A model generated the notes under the pieces. It searched no databases. It worked only from the letters and a program-made list of their open reading frames with translations, and was not told the origin of the DNA. Shown here piece after piece: positions 44,737-54,544 of a DNA stretch of 64,000 nt. The DNA is from Fragum whitleyi. Lineage: Eukaryota > Mollusca > Bivalvia > Cardiida > Cardiidae. Numbering within the stretch: position 1 is the stretch's first letter; each line of letters begins with the position of its first letter. The stretch spans positions 35,968,912 through 36,032,911 of the forward strand of contig OX411548.1 in assembly GCA_948146395.1 (NCBI GenBank), read 5' to 3'. The translations under genes and the position numbers were made by a program.

Positions 44737-45036
44737 GAGGGTTAAGTGTAAGACTGTATTAACCCTTTCCTGTTTTACAAAATTTTGGACCTGTCTAAAT
44801 TCAAAGGTTTTGCAGACAAAAATTTAAAGTGCATTTAATTTGAAAAATAATCATTCAGTAGGGTAGAAAATAGTGTGGAAAAAGAAGAAATTGCTTGTAA
44901 GAAGCAATTTCTTCTTTTTCCACAATGTTTTCTCAATCATAAAATCACAGGCACGTGAAAAGCAGGGATTAAACAGTAAAGGGTTAAGTGTCTTTACTTT
45001 GTATAGACACTTAATACAGTCTTACCCTTAACCCTC
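44737..45036. repeat. Palindromic hairpin MITE split by a TTAA MITE
   Basis: Left half GAGGGTTAAGTGTAAGACTG and right half CAGTCTTACCCTTAACCCTC belong to the GTGCAAGACTGTAC family. Between them lies the element at 44759-44987. Confidence 0.82.
44759..44987. mobile_element. TTAA-flanked MITE, CCCTTTCCTGTTTTAC family, copy 1
   Basis: TTAA, then CCCTTTCCTGTTTTACAAAA, a central AAGAAGAAATTGCTT / AAGCAATTTCTTCTT hairpin, then GATTAAACAGTAAAGGG and TTAA. Confidence 0.85.
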
Positions 45037-45039
45037 ATA

Positions 45040-45314
45040 ATATCAGAGGTGCGTTCGTTAGAGCGAGATACTTAAGATTCTTATTAAGATTTGTAAGATA
45101 AAGCGTTCGGTAGAGCGAGATTTTTAAGCCGCTCAATAAGAATCTTAAGATATCTCAATGAGGAAATGTAGATGGTTTTGCATCGGCTTAAAAGGGTAGT
45201 CATGACGACGTCGAATGTTTTCACCCAGTTTATCGAAAAGCGTTCATTATGATGTCTTAAAAATCTTATAAAGCGGAATTTTTCATCTTGCTCTAACGAA
45301 CGCACCTCTGATAT
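45040..45314. mobile_element. MITE with ATATCAGAGGTGCGTTCG ends
   Basis: Long inverted ends: ATATCAGAGGTGCGTTCG and TTAGAGC, exactly mirrored at 45287-45314. ATAT on both sides may be the target duplication or part of the repeat. The interior repeats GCGTTCGGTAGAGCGAGA subterminally. No ORF of note. Confidence 0.82.
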
Positions 45315-45763
45315 GAGTAATTACAACTATAATAAGACTTGTAGAATTGGTTGGCAAAAGTCCTATTGAGCACATTGATAGTTTCAATTATAACTTCTGA
45401 TAGGCAAAGATGAGGCTCAAGAAGCCATTTTTGATGAAAAAGAGAAGAAACAACTTGAGAAATTCTTGGTCTTGATGAATCATCAGTTTAATCTTTCTAG
45501 ATCAAGTCTAAAAAGAATTTCATTAACTTAACTTATAACCACATGTACTCATACAAAAGATAAAATGAAATGTGTGTGATAATTGATGTTGATGAAACAA
45601 TGAACAAGGCAGTTCAAGGTGATTTTTAACCCTTTTCAGACAAGTTTGGCATAAGAATTCCAGACCCCTGGATCCATGACATAGTTTCCTATTATTTTTA
45701 TGCCCCGAGATCCACAGATCAGGGGCATATTATATTTGACCAGTGGGTTTGTTGCCCAAATAC

Positions 45764-45998
45764 TTAATCCTTTACTGTTTAATCCCTGCTTTTTACGTGC
45801 CTGTGATTTTATGATTGAGAAAACATTGTGAAAAAAGAAGAAATTGCTTCTGACAAGCAATTTCTTCTTTTTCAACACTACATTTATTTTCTACCCTACT
45901 GAATGGTTATTTTTCAAATTAAATCCACTTTAAATTTTCGTCTGCAAAACCTTTGAATTTGGACAGGTCCAAAATTTTGTAAAACAGGAAAGGGTTAA
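45764..45998. mobile_element. TTAA-flanked MITE, CCCTTTCCTGTTTTAC family, copy 2
   Basis: Opposite orientation to copy 1: TTAATCCTTTACTGTTTAAT, the central AAGAAATTGCTT / AAGCAATTTCTT hairpin, and GTAAAACAGGAAAGGGTTAA. Confidence 0.83.
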
Positions 45999-48487
45999 AC
46001 ATTGGCCTACACTTTTGATTGGTAAGGGATAGAGCAGTGTCTATTCTAGGATTTAAAAAAAGTGGGGGACTTCAGCACAAAAAACAACGCAATGGAGAAA
46101 TGTGGTTATTCATGCTCTTTGGTTATAGTAAAAAATCCCCCACAAATCCAAAAATTTAGGGAATCTTTGAAAAAAGTGAGGGAATCCCCTAATCCCCTTG
46201 CCTAGATTTAACACTTGGATAAAGCTTTCTGATTTCACATGAGCATTGCTTGTGACGAGACCTTTCTGTTGGTGCCACTTTCAAGGTCATTTGTCTAGGT
46301 CATTTATAAAGGTCAAAAATGTTGAAAAAATCTGAAAAATGTTAGTTGCATGTGTATTGGTGTGTTACAAAGAAATCTTGTTTAAGGTAGTCTGACACCA
46401 TTATGCACTTGTTCCAATCTTTATCAAATAAATATATTTCAAAGAGTGTTCCTTTCCGATAATGTGACAAAAAAATCAGCAAAGCTTCCCATGCATTTTT
46501 CGGAGAAAATGGGATTTTTTGAAAATACCATTTTTTCTTGCAAAATGCCAAGAAAAGGAAGATAAGAAGCTGAATGATACCCTTCAATGTTAGTGACTTG
46601 GTACACAAGATTCATTGATTACAATGAATTGCAAAATATTTGATAAGTAACACTTACAAGTCGAAAATGCAGGATAAAACGTTATCGAAAAAATACTTGT
46701 TTATTCACCAAAAACTATCTTTTATTTTTAAATCAACATAAAACATACTCCTACATTAAATATAGTTGAAATGATAAGATAGAAACTTAGTTTAACATTA
46801 GTAGAATTAGAAAAGGTAAGATAAAGTAGGTGTATCCAGGCATTTTGGGCCAATTCTTTCCTTGAAAGTACAAACCCTCCAAATTCAGGCGCTTACCTAT
46901 TTTCATTTTCTGTGAATAAATATCCATAAGACAATAATTTAATATTATTGGCTCTAATACAAAACATGTACCTCATTGATATTTGTATAACTTCTATTTA
47001 AGTTTTAAATACTGATAACCCAGGCACATAGGAGGCCATTTAGGGGGATAGGTGGGTTAGATGAAGGCTTGTTCCTTTGGGGCTCTTCCTTCCTTACCAG
47101 ACAAAATAAGAATTCGATTTCTACACATGTAATTATTACTGAGAAGGAAGGATGCTTCTACTTCTTCTTTACTTTTACAAAGGAAACTACATATGCAAGA
47201 ATAAAATATTTATAGTCAGACATAAGGTGATGCATTTCAGGCAAAAGTTTTTTAGGGTCCATGTCATACTAAATATTTAAGTCCCATTTGTTGAATCATC
47301 TAAAAAAAAAAATGAATCAAATGACAAAAAGAAGTTGAAAGATAATGCAATGGCAGAGAAAAGTCAGGTTATAACATTGAAAGAAAAGGAAACATTGCCT
47401 GCAACAAGAGTTTTCTCACTTTCCAATAAAATATCCCAAGTTTTCAAAATGTTGGCTATGAAAGAAATAAACTTTCGTCATTTAGGCTTCTGTCACATTG
47501 TTACCTACCAAATTTAATTCCAATGACCCAGTCGGAAAATGTATTTGTAAAATTGAGTAGGAAAAATCCCCGCCCCCATCAATATTACACAATTTTTAAA
47601 AGGGTTTACAATTTTATAACCGACTAATTTTAACCTCATCAGAAAAAAATCATTTCATTGCCGTATAATTTCAAAACAACATAACAATGAACTACCAAAC
47701 GCATGAATCTTTGATACAAAAAATAACGATGGGGATAATTTTTTTTATTAAAGGGAGGTTATATTTTTGCTAAATCGAGTTATTGTTTCAAATTGTGTCC
47801 GATAGCCTTAACATGATATATGGTTATTATGTATATCCAATTCTAATTTTGTATAACCAAATATGATTTCAATGTAAATGTAAATTAAATGATACTGAAA
47901 TCAAGAAATTGTCTCTGGGGCCAGTGTAAACTATTGTATAGCGGGCGCATATTAACTTGAACCTGACCTTTATGCAGAATAAATAATTAGGCACATGAAT
48001 AAATTCCGAAGATACTTTGGCACGTGACGATCAAGCATGGACATTCCGTTATACTGCACAAATTACAGGTATGCGTATTTGGTAGTTTACCTATATACGG
48101 GGCGCCTAGGCATGTAGCAGGCGATTCGATTTCAAAAACAATTATTGCGACTTAGAGAGGGGATTTCATTTCATTTCCATTCACAACATATAAATTGCAT
48201 TTAAAGAAATTTAAAAATTTGTATTTTTTGCTCGCTCTCATCTAAAGATTATCAAATAGGAAACTCAATTATAATATTGATTCACTAGTTCATTAGGGTG
48301 ACCAAATATCGCTGTTACAGTGAACAGCATGTGCGATAACGGGTTAACAGAGCTAACACGTGCACTCCAACTTTACGTTTGGATTCCACAGGTAAGTCGT
48401 GTTTTGCCGAGGAGAAACGATCGGTTTTTAATTTATTTAAATCACAAAGGCCAGGTTTAGGTCAATATGCTTCCACTATAAGTACCT
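45999..48487. other. Region between RICTOR and Ngaro element
   Basis: AT-rich sequence. Short ORFs here have no recognisable domain. I see repeat fragments (CAAGGTCA motifs at about 46279-46315) but no gene, RNA gene or clear promoter. Confidence 0.5.
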
Positions 48488-49522
48488 TTTATGTTGATCA
48501 TTATAATAGTCGGAGATCTTGTGGTTGCTGGGATTGATGGCGTATAGTTTTTTCCGTTTTGACCTGAGATTGACCTTTAGGGAGTTGTTTGAATACCTTT
48601 AACTCAAAAGCATTCATTCAGTAGCAATATTTTTTACATCTGATTTCGGTAGCATTATGTTCCTACAAAAGCATATGCAATTCTGAGTGCAACCTATTTA
48701 ATTTAGTTCATCTATACAGCAGAGGTCAATATCAGGTCAACAGACAAACTTATACATGATCGTCTGCGAAGAATTAAAATAACACAAAATCTTCGGAAGC
48801 CATTATATATATATATATCTATCAATAGAGTATATGTTACATAATATTTCATAAAACAATCTTTATATACAAAACAATTTAATATAACATTTTGGCCCTA
48901 GGGAGTCAACTCTTTCAGATCTAACTCAAACACTTTTAAAGTTTTAGCTCAAGATCTCTCCATCAACCAACAAATATTTGTGAGAACAGGGATGTTCTAA
49001 GTAGCAGGGGATGGCGTGATGCCATCAAAAACCGAAGAACGGTTATAGAGGTTGGTAGATGGAAATTGGGCACAGCCCCCTTTTCTCATCTATCAAAGGA
49101 GAAAAAACATTCAGAACAGGGATGTTCTATGAAGATGCAGGGGATGGCTGTGCCATCAAAAGCCAAAGAGTGGCTTACAGAGGTTGGTTGATATGAGGGG
49201 GAAGGATTTCCTCCTTATATACCAACTAAGAATAAACACTCAGAAACAGGGATGTTCTATGGAAATGCAGGGGACAGCAATGTGCTGTCACTAGCCAAAG
49301 AGTGGCTGTTAGATGTTTGTTGATGAGGGGGCTTTGCAGCCTCCCTCATCTACCAACATGGAAGTAACACTCAGAAAAGGGAGAACAGGGATGTTCTTTA
49401 GAAATGCAGGGGACAGCAGTATGCCGTCTGATTTAGCCAAAGAGTGGCTAAAAAGGGGTCGGTTGATGAAGCTGATGAATTGTTTGCTAAAATTGTCTTC
49501 TTTTTTCAGATAAATAAGAAAA
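48488..49522 (-). repeat. Ngaro split direct repeat B2 (outer)
   Basis: Same as 49949-50983 at a constant offset of 1461 bp. Contains four tandem ~130-bp units with hairpins from about 48983 to 49500. Confidence 0.93.
48983..49500 (-). repeat. Four tandem hairpin units in repeat B
   Basis: Units start near 48983, 49113, 49241 and 49382, each with CAGGGATGTTCT. Each has a hairpin of the type GATGGC...GCCATC or GACAGC...GCTGTC and one of the type AGCCA...TGGCT or AACCG...CGGTT. The stem changes between units are compensatory. The same block is repeated at 50444-50961. Confidence 0.75.
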
Positions 49523-49620
49523 ATTGCGCCTCGTCTTAACAAAAGACTGAAAGAGTTGCCTCACCTATATAACTTACATTACGAGACAATAATGTAGGTG
49601 AGTGGAGGGGATGGTGGTGG
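49523..49620 (-). other. 98-bp spacer between A2 and B2
   Basis: Unique to this place. Contains a nested inverted repeat: CTCACCTA / TAGGTGAG outside, ACATTA / TAATGT inside. Function unknown. Confidence 0.6.
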
Positions 49621-49948
49621 TTAGCGTGATGCTATATTCAGAACTTAATTGATACTAAAGTGCCACGTCGAAATGATGCTGCACTCAGACAAAGAAGTCA
49701 CGTGATTTTGAGTACGCATCTTCCTAATTGGACTGCAGCATCCTACATGTACTAAATACGTGATAGATTAGAGGAGCTCAAGGGAATATATCAACAATAT
49801 ATACTAATATGCATATAAATCAGTTGAGAGGCTCTAAAGGGAGAAAAAGTTATAGTGCAATATTCAGAATGACTCACGAGTGATAAGAAGCAGCCTTATC
49901 ATAATCAACATAAACCCAATTATATGTGAATACACACATAATCATCCA
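49621..49948 (-). repeat. Ngaro split direct repeat A2 (inner)
   Basis: Identical in length and, by eye, in sequence to 56321-56648. It abuts B1 directly at 49948|49949. Confidence 0.93.
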
Positions 49949-50983
49949 TTTATGTTGATCATTATAATAGTCGGAGATCTTGTGGTTGCTGGGATTGATG
50001 GCGTATAGTTTTTTCCGTTTTGACCTGAGATTGACCTTTAGGGAGTTGTTTGAATACCTTTAACTCAAAAGCATTCATTCAGTAGCAATATTTTTTACAT
50101 CTGATTTCGGTAGCATTATGTTCCTACAAAAGCATATGCAATTCTGAGTGCAACCTATTTAATTTAGTTCATCTATACAGCAGAGGTCAATATCAGGTCA
50201 ACAGACAAACTTATACATGATCGTCTGCGAAGAATTAAAATAACACAAAATCTTCGGAAGCCATTATATATATATATATCTATCAATAGAGTATATGTTA
50301 CATAATATTTCATAAAACAATCTTTATATACAAAACAATTTAATATAACATTTTGGCCCTAGGGAGTCAACTCTTTCAGATCTAACTCAAACACTTTTAA
50401 AGTTTTAGCTCAAGATCTCTCCATCAACCAACAAATATTTGTGAGAACAGGGATGTTCTAAGTAGCAGGGGATGGCGTGATGCCATCAAAAACCGAAGAA
50501 CGGTTATAGAGGTTGGTAGATGGAAATTGGGCACAGCCCCCTTTTCTCATCTATCAAAGGAGAAAAAACATTCAGAACAGGGATGTTCTATGAAGATGCA
50601 GGGGATGGCTGTGCCATCAAAAGCCAAAGAGTGGCTTACAGAGGTTGGTTGATATGAGGGGGAAGGATTTCCTCCTTATATACCAACTAAGAATAAACAC
50701 TCAGAAACAGGGATGTTCTATGGAAATGCAGGGGACAGCAATGTGCTGTCACTAGCCAAAGAGTGGCTGTTAGATGTTTGTTGATGAGGGGGCTTTGCAG
50801 CCTCCCTCATCTACCAACATGGAAGTAACACTCAGAAAAGGGAGAACAGGGATGTTCTTTAGAAATGCAGGGGACAGCAGTATGCCGTCTGATTTAGCCA
50901 AAGAGTGGCTAAAAAGGGGTCGGTTGATGAAGCTGATGAATTGTTTGCTAAAATTGTCTTCTTTTTTCAGATAAATAAGAAAA
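49949..50983 (-). repeat. Ngaro split direct repeat B1 (inner)
   Basis: Inner copy of repeat B. It lies between the recombinase ORF and A2. A (TA)n tract follows at about 51064-51088. Confidence 0.93.
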
Positions 50984-51895
50984 TTGCCCAAAAATTGGAA
51001 AGTCAGGCAATACATGATTGACTGAGTTGACCCCAAAGGGAAATAAAATAACAAAAGAAAAAATATATATATATATATATATATATATCAATCAATAAAA
51101 TTACACAACCCCTATACCATACAAACACACAGGAGGTATTGAAGCATGTTCCAAGTCTAGTCGTTGAAGCTTAATGTAAACTTCAAACCATACCAAGAAC
51201 ATTCTCCACATAATGTGGTACTATTAAAGCAAATATGTCAGCAATCCCCAGATAATCTCATTCAGTCAATAGTTTGAATTTTCTTTACAATGCTAAATAT
51301 TTTGTTACTTGTGAAAGAGTGTGATTATTGATCAAGGCAACAGTTAAAATTGAAAACACTATAAAATGGAATCATATTAACCCAAGTACTTAATTGTTGA
51401 GACAACTGGATGAAGTCAAGATTTAAAATCAAACATGAATGCAGGTGATGTCTATCAAGCTCTCAGTAGGCTACATTACCAGCAGAGTGCTCCACATTAC
51501 TAGCATGGTAATAAACTAGAAATTATCTAAATCTAAATGTATCATTCTATATACTTGTATCGAAATATTATAAATGTGTATTATAATGTGTATCTTCAAG
51601 TATAGGAAGTATCCTGCTATGTTAGGAAGCATAAACAAAGATCAATCTGCACATAATATGTGCTGCCCGATCCCAGTCTACATCGCCTAACTTGTCTCTT
51701 AGCATTTAGTTAACATTTATATGAAATAAGTGCCCACAACACATCATGGTTGCTCTGGTGCTTTCAACCTCTTGATCGGAAAGAATTTTGAAATTTTGTA
51801 AATCCCACAAGGTTAAAATTACAGACCATGATCTGATGCCAATGTAGACAAATAAGGCAACATACCTTAATTGTCCCCCAGCACAAAACCAAGGT

Positions 51896-52927
51896 TCAAC
51901 ATTTTATCATATTTCCCAATTTATATTGGGCTTGCTGTATGCTGACATTAGATGTACGGATATATCGACAATAACTATCGGAACTCCAGCGACCTAGGGT
52001 TTTGATCATATGGTCTTCAATTCCTTTCTCACCAGCGCTAGTGGCTGCTCCTATTCGAAATGAATGACCGTTATAGTGGTCCGGATTATAACCACAGATC
52101 ATTAAAACAGTCTTTAAATTTGAAATAAATGTGGCTCTATCAAGAGGAGTAAAATCATCACAAATGAATAGAGGCTCTACAGCACTAGATGTGATTTTGA
52201 ATTGCTGCCTCCACTGGAGATAAGTTTTTAATGCAAAATGTGGACATAATTCTGAATTAGTACAATGAAGTTGTATAGATATGCCTTTCCTGAAGGGATC
52301 AGTCTTAGACTCTTTAAGGTGTAATGTACAAAAGGTAGGAAATATATTTATATCTCCTATGCATAAATTGCGGTTTGGATCGAATTCCTTTTTGTTCAAT
52401 ACTGTAAATTCTCCACAGCGTAGGAAACCAAAATATGCTGTAATACAGGCACATTTCATCAATGCTCTCATGTTGACAGAAAACATACTTTTATTCAGAT
52501 TTGAGATAATTCTGTGAAGAATTTCTATAGTTATAGGCAGACGTGTTCTAGTTTCAAGATGCTGTGATTTTTTAATTGCCCTCAGAATTAATTCCAGTCG
52601 GGGCAATGGATTTTGTTGTAAATTATCAAGCGGAGAGGGTCTGTTCCCTTGAAGGTAGGCAAATCTTATCCCACAAAGATAGAGTTTAATAGTAGAATGT
52701 TTTAGTTTTAAGGATTTAAAACAGTAAGCTACAAAATAAACCAATATATTTTCTGTGATAGAAGGTAGGTAGTGTTTGTCACCCTGAAAACCATGTAAGA
52801 GAAGGAAACGTTTAAAGTGTGTAAATCCAGTATTGTAAGATGATTTGGTTTTCTTGCCTAGACTAGCAGTCCATAGGTCATTTACAGTTTGTTCTAATTC
52901 CAGATTACATTGGAATGGTTTGGGCAT
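51896..52927 (-). CDS. Tyrosine recombinase of Ngaro element (ORF3)
   Basis: 343 residues, full length. It integrates the element's DNA by recombination without target duplication. An N-terminal SAM-like core-binding part (KTKSSYNTGFTHFKRFLLLH) is followed by the catalytic part: Arg170 in FLRCGEF, Lys208 in LKESKTD, His288 and Arg291 in GHSFRIGAATSAGE, Trp314 in LGRWSS, and the nucleophile Tyr322 in YCRYIRT. All catalytic residues are present. The ATG at 52927 overlaps the end of the RNase H frame by 34 nt. Overlapping ORFs are usual in this order. Confidence 0.92.
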   Translation of the reverse strand: MPKPFQCNLELEQTVNDLWTASLGKKTKSSYNTGFTHFKRFLLLHGFQGDKHYLPSITENILVYFVAYCFKSLKLKHSTIKLYLCGIRFAYLQGNRPSPLDNLQQNPLPRLELILRAIKKSQHLETRTRLPITIEILHRIISNLNKSMFSVNMRALMKCACITAYFGFLRCGEFTVLNKKEFDPNRNLCIGDINIFPTFCTLHLKESKTDPFRKGISIQLHCTNSELCPHFALKTYLQWRQQFKITSSAVEPLFICDDFTPLDRATFISNLKTVLMICGYNPDHYNGHSFRIGAATSAGEKGIEDHMIKTLGRWSSDSYCRYIRTSNVSIQQAQYKLGNMIKC

Positions 52928-53688
52928 CGAGTTGGTTCTCTTTCTGCTTGTGGAGCTAGCCGTCTGAATCGTGAAATCTGTAAACGGGAAAGGGAATCAC
53001 TAATATTGTTTAGATATCCATTTATAAAAACACTTTTGAAAGTAAAGTTAAAAGTGCAGGCGCACAAAGTTAATCTCCTCATTAGCTGCATAATGTAGAG
53101 GCACTTAGAACGTCCTTTATTCAAGATGGCAACAGTAGCTTGATTATCACAACGAAACACTATTCGCTTCTTTGCCCAATGTTTTCCCCAGAGTACTGCA
53201 GCTACCACTATCGGATACAATTCCTTGTATGCGATGGACAACATTTTGCCCTTGACAATGGGGAGTTCTTTAGGCCACTCACAGGAAAACCACTTTCCCT
53301 GAAAATAGCCTCCAAATCCTAATGTGGCTGATGCATCAGTGAATAATTCTAACTCGTCACTGTAGACTGACTCATTATTGTAAAAGAGAGTTATTCCATT
53401 CCATTGTTCTAAGAATTTAAGCCAAAAATATAAGTCTGTTCTACACTCATCATCTAGGTAAACAGTATCATGAAAGCATTCTACTGTTGTTGATAAGTGT
53501 ATTAAATATGAAACAAATGAACGTCCTGGAAGTATTACTCTTGTAGCAAAATTAAGGTGTCCCAATAATTGTAGTAACTGTCTTTTTGTACAGGAATTTT
53601 TTGTTAACAGAATTTTAATGAATTCACAAATGCGTCCTATTTTGTCCTGAGGAAGCCTGGCTTCCATGCGCTTAGAATCAAGTATCAC
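52894..53688 (-). CDS. RNase H part of Ngaro polyprotein
   Basis: 264 residues from the first ATG in this frame; the frame opens further upstream and continues the RT. RNase H removes the RNA template strand. Catalytic acids: Asp118 (LFTDAS), Glu156 (AYKEL), Asp181 (FRCDNQA) and Asp231 (NNISDSLSRL). The N-terminal part (RLPQDKIGRI, LLGHLNFATR) is the RT thumb/connection typical of DIRS-like elements. Nothing like a methyltransferase follows. The protein stops soon after the last catalytic Asp. Confidence 0.88.
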   Translation of the reverse strand: MILDSKRMEARLPQDKIGRICEFIKILLTKNSCTKRQLLQLLGHLNFATRVILPGRSFVSYLIHLSTTVECFHDTVYLDDECRTDLYFWLKFLEQWNGITLFYNNESVYSDELELFTDASATLGFGGYFQGKWFSCEWPKELPIVKGKMLSIAYKELYPIVVAAVLWGKHWAKKRIVFRCDNQATVAILNKGRSKCLYIMQLMRRLTLCACTFNFTFKSVFINGYLNNISDSLSRLQISRFRRLAPQAEREPTRCPNHSNVIWN

Positions 53689-54523
53689 CCCAAGATACTC
53701 CAGGCAATTTGTGGGACCAATTGTCTTCTGTTCCGATAATGGAATATTTAGTTTTTTTGAAGATCATTCTCATGATAGCCATGTTACGTTCTCCAATATG
53801 GTCAGGGTTGTCAATTGTAATAAAGTCGTCTAGCAGGTGCAGTATGTGTTGAATACCGTAATTTTGTTGAGCAATAAAACAAATAGCTTGAGAAACACTG
53901 TCAAATATTTTAGGGCTCGATCTGCACCCAAAACTAAGTCGTGTCCAGAAGTAGTATGAATTATCCCATTTAACACAAAACAAGGGCCACTGACTAGGTT
54001 TAATGGGGCATATTTTAAAAGCATCAGCTATATCAAATTTGCACATCCAAGCCCCTTGGCCAAGGTCTAAGATCACTTTAATTGCGTCGTCAATTTTAAC
54101 GTATGTCATGGCACATGATTCTTTGTCAATCAAGTCATTAACACTAACACTTTGGTCATTGTGAGGGGCAGATAAATCAAGTATAAGACGCTCTTTATTA
54201 GAGTATTTACCTATTACTAGTCCTAAGGGGCTTACTCTATAGTGCTCGAAGGGCAAACGTTTGAAAGGACCATACATAAAACCCTTTTCACATTCTTTTT
54301 GAATAAGTCGATAAATAACATCTGGATTTCGACGAGCTGATTGATTATTTTTGCATTCTAATGTAGGTAGGTCACTCTTAGTTACTTTTGTGTCAAACCC
54401 TTCCTGAAGGCCTTGGCATAAATATTTAACAAATTCTCTGTCAGGGTGAGTTGACAATTCTTGTTCAAATACAGAAACATTTATTGGTGTAGTGGCCTTC
54501 CATTCATAAGTTTTACCCCCCAA
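53678..54523 (-). CDS. Reverse transcriptase part of Ngaro polyprotein
   Basis: 281 residues. RT copies element RNA to DNA. Motif A CKFDIADAF (Asp164), motif B LSFGCRSSPKIF, and motif C HLLDDFI (Asp232-Asp233) are intact. The frame leaves the RT/RNase H reading at the A-run 53758-53752 and stops shortly after. The RNase H frame carries the expected continuation (EYLGVILDSKRM). The element therefore needs a +1 frame change or has a one-base insertion. Confidence 0.88.
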   Translation of the reverse strand: MGGKTYEWKATTPINVSVFEQELSTHPDREFVKYLCQGLQEGFDTKVTKSDLPTLECKNNQSARRNPDVIYRLIQKECEKGFMYGPFKRLPFEHYRVSPLGLVIGKYSNKERLILDLSAPHNDQSVSVNDLIDKESCAMTYVKIDDAIKVILDLGQGAWMCKFDIADAFKICPIKPSQWPLFCVKWDNSYYFWTRLSFGCRSSPKIFDSVSQAICFIAQQNYGIQHILHLLDDFITIDNPDHIGERNMAIMRMIFKKTKYSIIGTEDNWSHKLPGVSWGDT

Positions 54524-54544
54524 GCTCCACTGATTCGAGCTCTG

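Larger units (their letters stand above)
44555..45640 (+). pseudogene. Decayed copies of the RICTOR terminal exon
   Basis: At least four pieces: TTGGTCTTGATGAA with AGGCAGTACTAGATGATAG (44554-44595); ATGAAACAT, TTGACAAGGCAGTG, CTGAGGACTTTGATAG (44647-44733); CCTATTGAG, CATTGATAGTTT and ATAACTTCTGA (45349-45402); AAATTCTTGGTCTTGATGAA (45453-45486); GATGTTGATGAAACAATGAA with CAAGGCAGTT (45577-45628). All are out of frame or truncated and are broken up by MITEs. They may be transcribed as 3' UTR. Confidence 0.78.

Noticed and set aside
49470..49530. Hammerhead ribozyme suggested by CTGATGA in repeat B
   Set aside because: No stem II plus GAAA in a workable position on either strand.
49309..49542. 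Repeated 60-90-codon ORFs in both strands at 49309 and again at 50770
   Set aside because: They lie in the hairpin-bearing B repeat and appear twice only because the repeat does. Sequence is explained by the tandem structured units.
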